Assembly: GCA_021778575.1 (NCBI GenBank)
Contig: JAJYCH010000056.1
Coordinates: forward strand, 1 to 12,714
DNA: 12,714 nucleotides
Direction: 5' to 3'
DNA from: Planctomycetota bacterium
GTDB lineage: Bacteria; Planctomycetota; Planctomycetia; Isosphaerales; Isosphaeraceae
Part shown: in pieces, positions 6,731-12,714 of the stretch
How positions within the stretch are numbered: the stretch's first letter is position 1
Layout of the letters: every line of letters begins with the position of its first letter
Notes under the pieces: generated by a model
Seen by the model: the letters and a program-made list of their open reading frames with translations, nothing else
Told to the model about the DNA's origin: nothing
The model's database searches: none
Program-made: the position numbers and the translations under genes

Positions 6731-7670
6731 CGACCGACGCCTCGGGCCAGCGGTTCGACCAGAGGTCGATGATGCACTGCGCGGCCATCCGCGCCATCTC
6801 GCTCATCGCCAGTGTGTCGAGCCCTGCCATGTGCGGCGTCAAAACGAGGTTCGGGATCGACCAGAGCGGAGAATCGGACCGAGGCGGCTCCGACTCGAAG
6901 ACGTCCATTCCCGCTCCCGCGAGTTGACCGGAATTCAACGCCTCGGCCAGGTCGGTCTCGACAATCAGACCACCTCTCGCGGTGTTGATCAACAAAGCCC
7001 CCGGCTTCATCCGGGCGAAGGTCTGGCGGTTGAATAACCCGTGGGTGGACTCGGTCAAAGGCAAGTGGAGACTGATGACGTCGGACTCGCTCAGCAGTTG
7101 TTCAAAATCGACGAGCGGGATCTCGGGGTCCGTCTCGGTCAACGGGTCGGTCGCGATCACGTTCATCCCGAAGCCCCGAGCCCGGACCGCCACGGCTCGA
7201 CCGATCCGGCCGAGACCGAGAAGGCCGATCGTCATTCCTCGCAACGGTCGGGGCAGGGGGGACCTGATCCATTGTCCCGCCCGGATCGACCGATCGTGTG
7301 CGCGGAGGTCCTTCGTCAGCGAGAGAAGCAGGGCGAAAGTCTGCTCGGCGACGCTCTCGTGATTCGCGCCGGGAGTGATCGTGACGGCGATCTTCCGGCT
7401 TGTCGCCGCCTCCAGGTCAACGGCGTCGTAACCCACGCCGGTTCGCGCGATCACCCGAAGTTGGGGTGCGTGGTCCATGATCGCGGCGGTGATCTGCTCA
7501 CCGCCCGCGATGATGGCCGAGCAACCCGGGAGCCACTTGATCAAGTCGGCCTCGCGCAGCATTCCCGGAAACGGTGGGTCAACCACGGTGAACCCCGACG
7601 ATTCGAGGAGCGTCCGAAAAGTCCCCGGTTGACTCCGAATTGGCTCGGACCCGATCAAGACGCTGGGCAT
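6696..7670 (-). CDS. D-2-hydroxyacid dehydrogenase, phosphoglycerate dehydrogenase-like (NAD-type), 324 aa
   Basis: Two-domain D-isomer-specific 2-hydroxyacid dehydrogenase (PF00389/PF02826), converting a 2-hydroxyacid to a 2-ketoacid with NAD. Visible are RTGVGYDAVDLEAAT (76-90), TPGANHESVAEQ (99-110), the Rossmann loop G152-x-G154-x-x-G157, D175 at the end of beta-2 (expected to select NAD over NADP), and the catalytic set R232 (NTARGG), E261 (DVFESEP) and H280 (LTPHMAG). It resembles SerA but lacks the C-terminal regulatory ACT domain, so it is a short form; the true substrate may be 3-phosphoglycerate or another hydroxyacid. The ATG at 7668-7670 is preferred, with GGTGG a few bases upstream; a TTG start at 7706 would add 12 residues. 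The 3' end overlaps the ABC transporter gene by 35 bp on the opposite strand. Confidence 0.88.
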   Translation of the reverse strand: MPSVLIGSEPIRSQPGTFRTLLESSGFTVVDPPFPGMLREADLIKWLPGCSAIIAGGEQITAAIMDHAPQLRVIARTGVGYDAVDLEAATSRKIAVTITPGANHESVAEQTFALLLSLTKDLRAHDRSIRAGQWIRSPLPRPLRGMTIGLLGLGRIGRAVAVRARGFGMNVIATDPLTETDPEIPLVDFEQLLSESDVISLHLPLTESTHGLFNRQTFARMKPGALLINTARGGLIVETDLAEALNSGQLAGAGMDVFESEPPRSDSPLWSIPNLVLTPHMAGLDTLAMSEMARMAAQCIIDLWSNRWPEASVVNPRVAPNWRW

Positions 7671-7979
7671 GGCGACCACCCACAAGTAGAGTGAGGAACG
7701 ACCCAAGGGAGAGAGTCACCAACGTACCAGAATCGCGCGGTTTTCCCAGAGACCGTCCTGAACCCCGTGCCCTGGTTTTGGCCGGAGGCTCGACGGTCGC
7801 CTTCATCGTTCCGTTCAATCGAACCAATCCGTGCATTCATCATGACAAGCACGGCAAAATGGTGATCGTGGGTCAATCGCTGGGCTCTTGACTGGCAAGC
7901 CGATATCTGCGCGGCTATGCTATTACATGGCTTTGTGCGTTCTGATTTTCGGATGACTGCACCTTGAAGGGCGAGACAT
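7671..7979. promoter_or_regulatory. 309-bp divergent intergenic region between two dehydrogenase genes
   Basis: No credible gene is present: the short open frames crossing it run into neighbouring genes in the wrong frame and have no recognisable protein. The right half (about 7800-7965) is visibly more AT-rich than the flanking genes, as expected for promoters. It holds a perfect 6-bp inverted repeat, CCGTGC (7829-7834) and GCACGG (7849-7854), separated by 14 bases. It also holds a TTGACT box at 7888-7893, but no well-spaced -10 box. It must contain start signals for both the - strand gene (start 7670) and the + strand gene (start 7980), so shared control is possible. Confidence 0.5.
7966..7971 (+). 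promoter_or_regulatory. Ribosome binding site supporting a TTG start
   Basis: GAAGGG lies 8 bases before the TTG at 7980 and is the best Shine-Dalgarno match near the start of the second dehydrogenase. The encoded N-terminus from that TTG (MPGRVLITRPIP) begins directly at the first beta-strand of the family, which favours TTG 7980 over the GTG at 7992. Confidence 0.6.
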
Positions 7980-8978
7980 TTGCCGGGCCGCGTGTTGATC
8001 ACTCGACCGATCCCCCAACCGGCCCCTTCGATGCTTGCCGGGGTGGCCGATCAACTCGTCATCAGCGAGGAGGATCGGCCATGGACCGTTGACGAGCTCG
8101 AACGGAACGTCCGGGGGTTTGACGCCGTTCTCTGTATGCTTCACGACCCGATCGACCTCCGGGTGCTCCAGGCGGCGAACGGCTGCCGGATTTTCGCCAA
8201 CATGGCCGTGGGCTTCAACAATATTGATGTTGTTGAAGCCACCAAGCTGGGGATTATGGTCACCAATACTCCGGGCGTTCTCACCGAGGCGACAGCCGAT
8301 CTCGCCTGGGCGTTGATCCTGGCCGTGGCTCGCCGGGTTGCCGATGGCGACCGGGTGATGCGGGCTCAGGAATTCCCTGGCTGGGGTCCGAATTACCTGC
8401 TCGGCGGAGACGTCACCGGTAGGACGCTTGGGCTGGTCGGGCCGGGCCGGATCGCTCAGGCGGTCGCCCGTCGATCGGTCGGGTTCGAGATGCCGCTGGT
8501 TTATTCCGGACGTCGCCAGAGTCCGACGCTCGAAGCACTGGGAGCCCGCTGGCTCGAGCTCGACGAGCTGATGGCCGAGTCTGATTTCATCAGCCTTCAC
8601 GTCCCACTCACGCCCGAAACGACTCATCTGATCGACGCTCGACGGCTTGGTCTGATGAAACCGTCGGCGTATCTGATCAACACGGCTCGCGGACCGGTGG
8701 TCGATGAGACAGCGCTGGTCTCGGCCTTGAAGTCGCACCGGATCGCCGGAGCGGGGCTTGATGTTTATGAGCGCGAGCCGGCGATGGCCGAAGGATTGGC
8801 TGGTTGTTTGAACGCTGTCCTGCTGCCTCACCTGGGTAGCGCCACGCTTCAGACCCGGTCGAACATGTCACGAATCGCCGCCGAGAATATCATCGCCGCT
8901 CTCAACGGCGATCGGCCGGCGAACCTTATCAACCCCGATGCTCTGCCCGGGACCGGTCTGCCCGATATCCTTCCTTGA
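7980..8978 (+). CDS. D-2-hydroxyacid dehydrogenase, glyoxylate/hydroxypyruvate reductase-like (NADP-type), 332 aa
   Basis: Same superfamily as its divergent neighbour but closer to glyoxylate/hydroxypyruvate reductases (GyaR/GhrB/GRHPR). Blocks: ANMAVGFNNIDV (73-84), TNTPGVLTEATADLAWAL (95-112), Rossmann loop G154-x-G156-R-I-A159 (third Gly replaced by Ala), catalytic R237 (NTARGP), E266 (DVYEREP) and H284 (LLPHLGS). At the end of beta-2 the sequence is VYSGRRQ, with R178-R179 where an NAD enzyme has Asp. This favours NADPH, as in reductases that remove glyoxylate or hydroxypyruvate. The start is TTG 7980 with a good GAAGGG ribosome site. Full family length, no extra domain. Substrate and direction are inferred from family, not shown. 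Confidence 0.88.
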   Translation: MPGRVLITRPIPQPAPSMLAGVADQLVISEEDRPWTVDELERNVRGFDAVLCMLHDPIDLRVLQAANGCRIFANMAVGFNNIDVVEATKLGIMVTNTPGVLTEATADLAWALILAVARRVADGDRVMRAQEFPGWGPNYLLGGDVTGRTLGLVGPGRIAQAVARRSVGFEMPLVYSGRRQSPTLEALGARWLELDELMAESDFISLHVPLTPETTHLIDARRLGLMKPSAYLINTARGPVVDETALVSALKSHRIAGAGLDVYEREPAMAEGLAGCLNAVLLPHLGSATLQTRSNMSRIAAENIIAALNGDRPANLINPDALPGTGLPDILP

Positions 8979-9044
8979 CCGGAATGATGGTGTCAGGCAT
9001 CGGGTGAATTGTCTCATCGATATTGTGTGAATGGGGTGAAGTTC

Positions 9045-10529
9045 ATGGGTGTTCTGAAGTTTCGTATCCCTTTGCCCCAGCCCGAGGCCCGGCTCGCCCA
9101 GCTTCGTAAGTCGTTCGTGACCGGTCTGGATCGCACGGCAAGCCGTTTGAGTGTGGAGATTCGTAAGGATTTACTTCTCTGCCAGCGTTCCACGACCGAG
9201 AGCGGTCGGCTGTTTGCCCCCTGGCCAATCAAAGGATTTGGTTCGACCTTCATCGGTACTGCCACTTTGAGCGAACGTCCCGAGCCGTACTCGCTGGTGA
9301 TCGAGCTGGCCCGGGGAAAGCTCAATGACCTGCGCAACCAGCTTGCCGACTGGAAACAGATGGGGCTCCGGGTTCCCGCCGAACTGGACCAGACCATCGC
9401 CGAGAGCCTTCGCAATTTCTATCAAGCGGCGCTTGGTCGCGATCAGCCGGCGAAGGCCATACCGCTCGCCGAGCGATGTTTGGTTCTGGCCTCTCAGGCA
9501 ATCGATCTCCTGCTCGAAACGTATGTCAGCCAGGTTCTTCAGAACCGACTCACGGCGGGGAAGTTGCCCACGCAGCTCACCATCGGTCTGGAAAGCGATC
9601 CTTCAGTTTCCCCCTGGCTGGCCAAGGCTGCCCAATCGTTCAACACGGCCCAGTTGAACTGTTCGTGGAAAATCCTGGCACCGACGGAAGGGAAGCATCG
9701 CTGGGATGATCTCGACGCTCAACTTGTCTGGGCGACTCGCCAGAAACTGGCGATCCAGGCCGGTCCGCTGATTGACCTCCGACCCGGTTCATTGCCCGAC
9801 TGGATCTGGCTCTGGGCCGGCGATTTTGACGCGATCCAGGGAATGATGGTCGAGGTCGTCCGGCAAACAGTGGCTCGTTACCGTGGAAAGATTCCGCTCT
9901 GGCACCTGATCAATCGACCCGGGTCATCGGACATTCTCGGGATGACCGAGGAAGACCAGATTCGCCTGACGGCGAAATTGCTCCAGGTTGCGCGCCAGGC
10001 CGATCCCGCCGCGCAGTTTCTTGTCGGTCTCGACCGCCCCTGGGCCGAGTGGATGGCGTCGAGCCAGTTTCAGCTTGGCCCGCTCCATCTGGCCGATTAC
10101 CTGGCCCGAGCCGAACTGGGGATGGCGGGGCTTGCACTGGAGATCGCGCCGGGATACTCCTCGCCTGGAAGCCACATGCGGGACCTCCTCGAGTTTTCAC
10201 GGCTGCTCGATCTCTATGCCCTGTTAAACTATCCGTTGTACATCACCATCGTCATGCCGAGCGCGTCGACGGCCGATCCCAACGCCGATCCGCATATTCA
10301 TGTCGAGCCCGACCAGTGGCCCAGCGCTCCGTCGGAAGAGAATCAGGCCGCCATCGCGGCCCGCTGGATTGCACTGGCTGTCGCCAAACCGTTCGTCCGG
10401 TCGGTCGCCTGGAAGCAACTCGACGATTCGAGCCCGCACCAGTATCCCCATGGTGGACTGTTCCGGTCCGACAAGAAGCCCAAGCCACTCCTTGAATGGC
10501 TCAAGGGTTTTCGCAACGAACTGCTCTGA
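9045..10529 (+). CDS. GH10-like (xylanase-fold) protein lacking both catalytic glutamates, 494 aa
   Basis: The C-terminal half (about 185-490) has the order of conserved blocks of glycoside hydrolase family 10: a WKILAPTEGKHRWDDLD block, a run leading to LPDWIW, VARYRGKIPLWHLINRP, ARQADPAAQF, a GLALEI strand, YPLYITIV and a final PHGGLF/KPKPLLEWL. In active GH10 enzymes the acid/base Glu follows Asn in a VVNEA motif and the nucleophile sits in ITELD. Here the same places read IN290-R291 and I400-T401-I402-V403, so both Glu are absent. The N-terminal half (1-180) starts strand-rich, turns helical around 85-165, and matches no domain I can name. There is no signal peptide, so it is presumably cytoplasmic. 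I chose ATG 9045 after GGGGTGAA (9033-9040); a TTG at 9009 in frame would add 12 residues. It may be a carbohydrate-binding or structural pseudoenzyme. The fold call is moderate-to-good, the function unknown. Confidence 0.7.
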   Translation: MGVLKFRIPLPQPEARLAQLRKSFVTGLDRTASRLSVEIRKDLLLCQRSTTESGRLFAPWPIKGFGSTFIGTATLSERPEPYSLVIELARGKLNDLRNQLADWKQMGLRVPAELDQTIAESLRNFYQAALGRDQPAKAIPLAERCLVLASQAIDLLLETYVSQVLQNRLTAGKLPTQLTIGLESDPSVSPWLAKAAQSFNTAQLNCSWKILAPTEGKHRWDDLDAQLVWATRQKLAIQAGPLIDLRPGSLPDWIWLWAGDFDAIQGMMVEVVRQTVARYRGKIPLWHLINRPGSSDILGMTEEDQIRLTAKLLQVARQADPAAQFLVGLDRPWAEWMASSQFQLGPLHLADYLARAELGMAGLALEIAPGYSSPGSHMRDLLEFSRLLDLYALLNYPLYITIVMPSASTADPNADPHIHVEPDQWPSAPSEENQAAIAARWIALAVAKPFVRSVAWKQLDDSSPHQYPHGGLFRSDKKPKPLLEWLKGFRNELL

Positions 10530-10546
10530 GATTCGGTCGCGAAGTC

Positions 10547-10960
10547 TCAGTCGGTTGGATCGGCGGAGTCGGTCCCCGATGCGGCAACCGCCATCGCGTA
10601 GGCCGTGGCATAGGTCCGACAGTGCGAGATCGAGACCAGAATATTACCGATTCCCCGGCGAATCGCCTCCTCCTTGGCCAGACCGCAGACGAGAACTCGG
10701 GGTCGGTCCTTCTGCGTCTGGCGGACCTCGATATCGGTCCAGGCAACTCCGCGACTCCAACCGGTCCCGATCGCTTTCAGGATCGCCTCCTTCGCGGCCC
10801 AGAGACCGGCAAAATTCTCGATCGCATGCTTGCGTGACTGGCAATAGCGGATCTCGCGATCGGTATAAACCCGGCGCAGAAAGAGCTCGCCGTGGTTCTC
10901 GACCATCTTGCCGATCCGTGGACATTCGATAATGTCGGTCCCGATACCGAGAATCTCCAT
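10547..10960 (-). CDS. acpS: Holo-[acyl-carrier-protein] synthase, 137 aa
   Basis: Transfers 4'-phosphopantetheine from CoA to the serine of apo-ACP, activating it for fatty-acid synthesis. Group I AcpS motifs are complete: GIGTDIIE with Mg-binding D9, FAGLWAAKEAILKAIGTG with E58, and SISHCRTYATAYA with H113. Length is close to the usual 120-130 aa. The ATG at 10958-10960 is supported by GGGAG (complement of 10965-10969) four bases upstream; a start further up (10999) would add 13 residues without support. It converges with the GH10-like gene, leaving a 17-bp gap and no room for a long terminator. The short C-terminal tail (ASGTDSADPTD) is outside the core. Confidence 0.93.
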   Translation of the reverse strand: MEILGIGTDIIECPRIGKMVENHGELFLRRVYTDREIRYCQSRKHAIENFAGLWAAKEAILKAIGTGWSRGVAWTDIEVRQTQKDRPRVLVCGLAKEEAIRRGIGNILVSISHCRTYATAYAMAVAASGTDSADPTD

Positions 10961-11139
10961 GAATCTCCCGCCTTCGATCATTTCACCAATCCGGATCAAC
11001 TCCCGAACCCCATTCTACAGCGGTTCGCCTCGATGATGCGCCGGGGAGTCTGATTGGACACCTGGATCGGACCGCGCCCTTCCTGTCCGAGAGGGAGCGC
11101 CGGCTGACGTAAGACGACAGAACGTGGTGGAAAATGGAC

Positions 11140-11172
11140 ATCTCGCGATCCAATGTGTTGCTTTCGCGAGAT
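11140..11172. repeat. Perfect 9-bp inverted repeat in spacer upstream of the 81-aa gene
   Basis: ATCTCGCGA (11140-11148) and TCGCGAGAT (11164-11172) are exact reverse complements with a 15-base spacer. Each arm itself contains the palindrome TCGCGA. The repeat lies 83 bases before the ATG of the small gene at 11255, within the 294-bp spacer (10961-11254) that otherwise shows no gene and no clear promoter. No T-run follows, so termination is unlikely; an operator or an RNA hairpin in a leader are the open options. Confidence 0.45.
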
Positions 11173-11254
11173 CGCATCAATGACTCCCTCGATCCGGCCT
11201 TTACTGGAGTGAATCTCGGGATGACGGACGGGTTTGGAGCGGAGTTGAATCGCC

Positions 11255-11500
11255 ATGAGACGTTTGGTGCTGCTCGAGGAAAATCCCCTGCGAATCGCTC
11301 GGTCGGCCAGTGGTCAGCGGCCGATCCAGGTGAGTGCCGAAGACGAGTTCGAATTCGTCCAGGCGGTCGCTCAATACAAGCGGGAAAGCGGTCGTCAGTT
11401 CCCGACCTGTAGCGAACTGCTCGAAGTTCTCAAAGCCATCGGCTACGCCAAGCGGATCTGGAAGCCTGTTGATCCAGGCTGGGTCGATGCCGGGCCGTAG
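11255..11500 (+). CDS. Small conserved-type hypothetical protein, 81 aa
   Basis: Function unknown. The protein has a basic N-terminus ([16 protein letters not shown]), then a charged helix [19 protein letters not shown] (29-47) and a core [16 protein letters not shown] (49-64) followed by a short KRIWKP tail. The FPT-x-SE-LLEVL-x-x-xGY pattern with a preceding YKR helix recurs, from memory, in short planctomycete proteins of unknown role; that was not checked by search. It is probably a compact helical domain with no membrane segment or cysteine site. The ATG at 11255 has GGAG at 11241-11244 (10-nt spacing). A perfect inverted repeat lies upstream at 11140-11172. A longer overlapping frame from 11134 is the less likely alternative, since it has no recognisable protein pattern. 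Confidence 0.7.
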   Translation: MRRLVLLEENPLRIARSASGQRPIQVSAEDEFEFVQAVAQYKRESGRQFPTCSELLEVLKAIGYAKRIWKPVDPGWVDAGP

Positions 11501-11633
11501 CCAGATTCGTGGTCGTTCCTCGCAAGCCTCGCGAACATCGGCGAAGACTGCTCATCACCGCCGGGTCCGATCGTTCGAAGTGGACGAACCGAGGAATCCG
11601 GAGAGCTCCGAAGCATTACGACACCCCGGGCGT

Positions 11634-11639
11634 TACAAT
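11634..11639 (+). promoter_or_regulatory. Possible -10 box of the TPR gene
   Basis: TACAAT, 28 bases before ATG 11667, matches five of six bases of the TATAAT consensus. No convincing -35 element lies 16-18 bases upstream, so this is a weak candidate based on one hexamer and position. Confidence 0.25.
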
Positions 11640-11666
11640 GGATTGATATCCCTGGAGAGTCGCGCC

Positions 11667-12714
11667 ATGGCCCGTAAGAAATCTTCGAATCCCGCGCCCG
11701 AGGATGGACCGAAGCGTCGCGTTCGCACGCGATCGGAGCCTGAGACTGAAACTCCCGAGCTTGCTTCGGATTCCTCGCCGCTCAAGCCGGAACCGAAGAC
11801 GCCGAAGTCGCCGGGAAAATCAAAACGAGGTAAGCCCGCCTTGGCTGTCACGCCCGATCCGAGTCCAGCGCTCGTTCGTGCGAAAGAACTGGCGATCCAG
11901 GCCGGTGAGTCGCTCGACCCGAAACGTCGGGTGGCGCTGGCCAAGCAAGCCGTGGCGTTGAGCCCCGATTGCGCCGAAGCTTATCTGCTACTGGCCGACA
12001 TGGCCAAGACCCGCAAGCAAGCCCTCGATTATTATGAAAAATCGGTCGATGCCTCGGCTCGCGAACTGGGACCGGCGGTTTTTGCGAATCACGTCGGCCA
12101 TTTCTGGGGGATCTTCGAGACCCGGCTGTACATGAGAGCCCGGCTTGCGCTCGCCGAGGCGCTCTGGGCGTCCGGACGTCGCCCGGAGGCTGCCGACCAC
12201 CTCGAAGAAATGCTCCGGCTCAACCCGCTCGACAATCAAGGTCTGCGTTATATCCTCGCCTCCTGGTTGTTGTTTCTCGATCGGCTCGACGAGCTCGAAG
12301 TCCTGCTCGGCAGGTTTGACGAGAACTCGGCCACCTGGAACTACACGAGGGCGCTTGTGAGCTTTCGACGAGTCGGCGATTCTCCCGCGTCTCGGAAGCT
12401 TCTGACCGCCGCCAAGAAGTCGAATAAACATGTCCCGAATTATCTGCTCGGTCTGAAGTCGCTTCCGTCCGAGCAACCTCCGTTCTACATTCCAGGGGAC
12501 GAGGACGACGCGATCCTCTACGTCGGTCATCATCTGGCGGCCTGGAAGGCGGTTCCGGGCTCGATCGCCTGGGTTCGGGCCCGTTTAAAGCCGCCGAAGA
12601 AGCGAACCGCGAAGCCGGTCGCGATCGAAGGACCGTCTCGCAAGGTCGAGGAGCGTCTGAGCAATCTTCCCAGTCGAATCGACGCCTGGCAGGCCGATTT
12701 CCGCCAGTTCGCCC
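11667..12714 (+). CDS. TPR/ST7-like repeat protein, 3' end outside window (349 aa visible)
   Basis: The frame is open from ATG 11667 to the window edge with no stop. GGAG lies about 10 bases upstream. Residues 1-66 are a Lys/Pro/Ser/Glu-rich, probably disordered tail (PKTPKSPGKSKRGKP). Residues 67-260 are helical-repeat: a TPR-like unit ALAKQAVALSPDCAEAYLLLAD (90-111), a block with HFWGIFETRLYMRARLALAEALW (145-167), another TPR-like unit with RPEAADHLEEMLRLNPLDNQG (172-192), and SATWNYTRALVSFRR. The ETR-x-YMRARL-x-LAE and RLNP-DNQG-RY blocks resemble bacterial proteins that match ST7 (PF04184)/TPR models, a match made from memory. A second basic stretch (308-318) follows a GDEDDAILYVGHHLAAW segment. 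It is likely a cytoplasmic scaffold or adaptor; no catalytic site is visible in this part. Confidence 0.8.
   Translation, partial: MARKKSSNPAPEDGPKRRVRTRSEPETETPELASDSSPLKPEPKTPKSPGKSKRGKPALAVTPDPSPALVRAKELAIQAGESLDPKRRVALAKQAVALSPDCAEAYLLLADMAKTRKQALDYYEKSVDASARELGPAVFANHVGHFWGIFETRLYMRARLALAEALWASGRRPEAADHLEEMLRLNPLDNQGLRYILASWLLFLDRLDELEVLLGRFDENSATWNYTRALVSFRRVGDSPASRKLLTAAKKSNKHVPNYLLGLKSLPSEQPPFYIPGDEDDAILYVGHHLAAWKAVPGSIAWVRARLKPPKKRTAKPVAIEGPSRKVEERLSNLPSRIDAWQADFRQFA

Noticed and set aside
7041..7694. 217-codon + strand frame opposite the phosphoglycerate dehydrogenase-like gene
   Set aside because: Shadow of a - strand gene with complete catalytic motifs; no recognisable protein.
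7640..7891. Possible small + strand gene in the divergent dehydrogenase spacer
   Set aside because: Arg-rich start overlaps the neighbouring gene, no ribosome site, no protein pattern; better explained as promoter DNA.
7888..7921. TTGACT (7888) with TATGCT (7916) as a sigma70-type promoter
   Set aside because: Spacing is 22 bases, too long for a standard promoter, and the hexamer at 17-base spacing does not resemble a -10 box.
7923..8831. 302-codon - strand frame opposite the glyoxylate reductase-like gene
   Set aside because: Shadow frame; the + strand carries all family motifs.
11134..11412. 92-codon + strand frame overlapping the 81-aa gene
   Set aside because: No conserved pattern and weak start; the overlapping frame at 11255 has a ribosome site and a recognisable core.
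11573..11589. GTTCG/CGAAC short inverted repeat after the 81-aa gene as a terminator
   Set aside because: Only 5-bp arms with no following T-run; chance pairing is likely.

Overview
This 12.7 kb window is GC-rich chromosomal DNA. It most resembles a planctomycete, probably of the Isosphaeraceae type. That assignment is an inference. It rests on codon style, on a GH10-like protein with an unusual N-terminal half, on a short protein with an FPT-x-SE-LLEVL-x-x-xGY core, and on an ST7/TPR-like protein, all of which I associate from memory with planctomycetes. I see no mobile element, tRNA, rRNA, CRISPR array or phage gene. The window reads as ordinary vertically inherited chromosome made of short, often convergent or divergent, transcription units.

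Layout from left to right. The window opens inside topA (type IA DNA topoisomerase). Only the C-terminal part is present, with five Cys4 zinc-ribbon repeats, followed by a convincing intrinsic terminator. Next comes a small redox operon (a glutaredoxin-like protein with a CPDT site, then an OsmC-family protein) on the + strand. It converges with, and overlaps, a receiver-histidine kinase gene on the - strand. A divergent intergenic region carrying a perfect 7-bp inverted repeat separates the kinase from a + strand pair: a glycoamylase-like (PF10091/GH144-type) protein and an SbmA/ABCD-like ABC transporter whose ATPase domain lacks the usual catalytic Glu and switch His.

The ABC gene overlaps tail-to-tail with a - strand D-2-hydroxyacid dehydrogenase. 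Across a 309-bp divergent spacer lies a second, + strand D-2-hydroxyacid dehydrogenase of the glyoxylate/hydroxypyruvate reductase type. The two differ at the cofactor-selecting position (Asp in one, Arg-Arg in the other). A GH10-fold protein lacking both catalytic glutamates follows, then acpS (holo-ACP synthase) on the - strand. After a 294-bp spacer with a perfect 9-bp inverted repeat come an 81-aa conserved-type hypothetical protein and the start of a TPR protein that runs off the window.

Functionally the window mixes housekeeping (topA, acpS), thiol/peroxide defence (Grx-like and OsmC), signalling (REC-HK), carbohydrate-related genes (glycoamylase-like, GH10-like) and 2-hydroxyacid metabolism. 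I do not see a clear new multi-gene system. The best leads are the two apparently catalytically altered proteins (the ABC NBD and the GH10-like protein), the NAD/NADP-contrasting dehydrogenase pair, and the two perfect inverted repeats in otherwise empty promoter-sized spacers.
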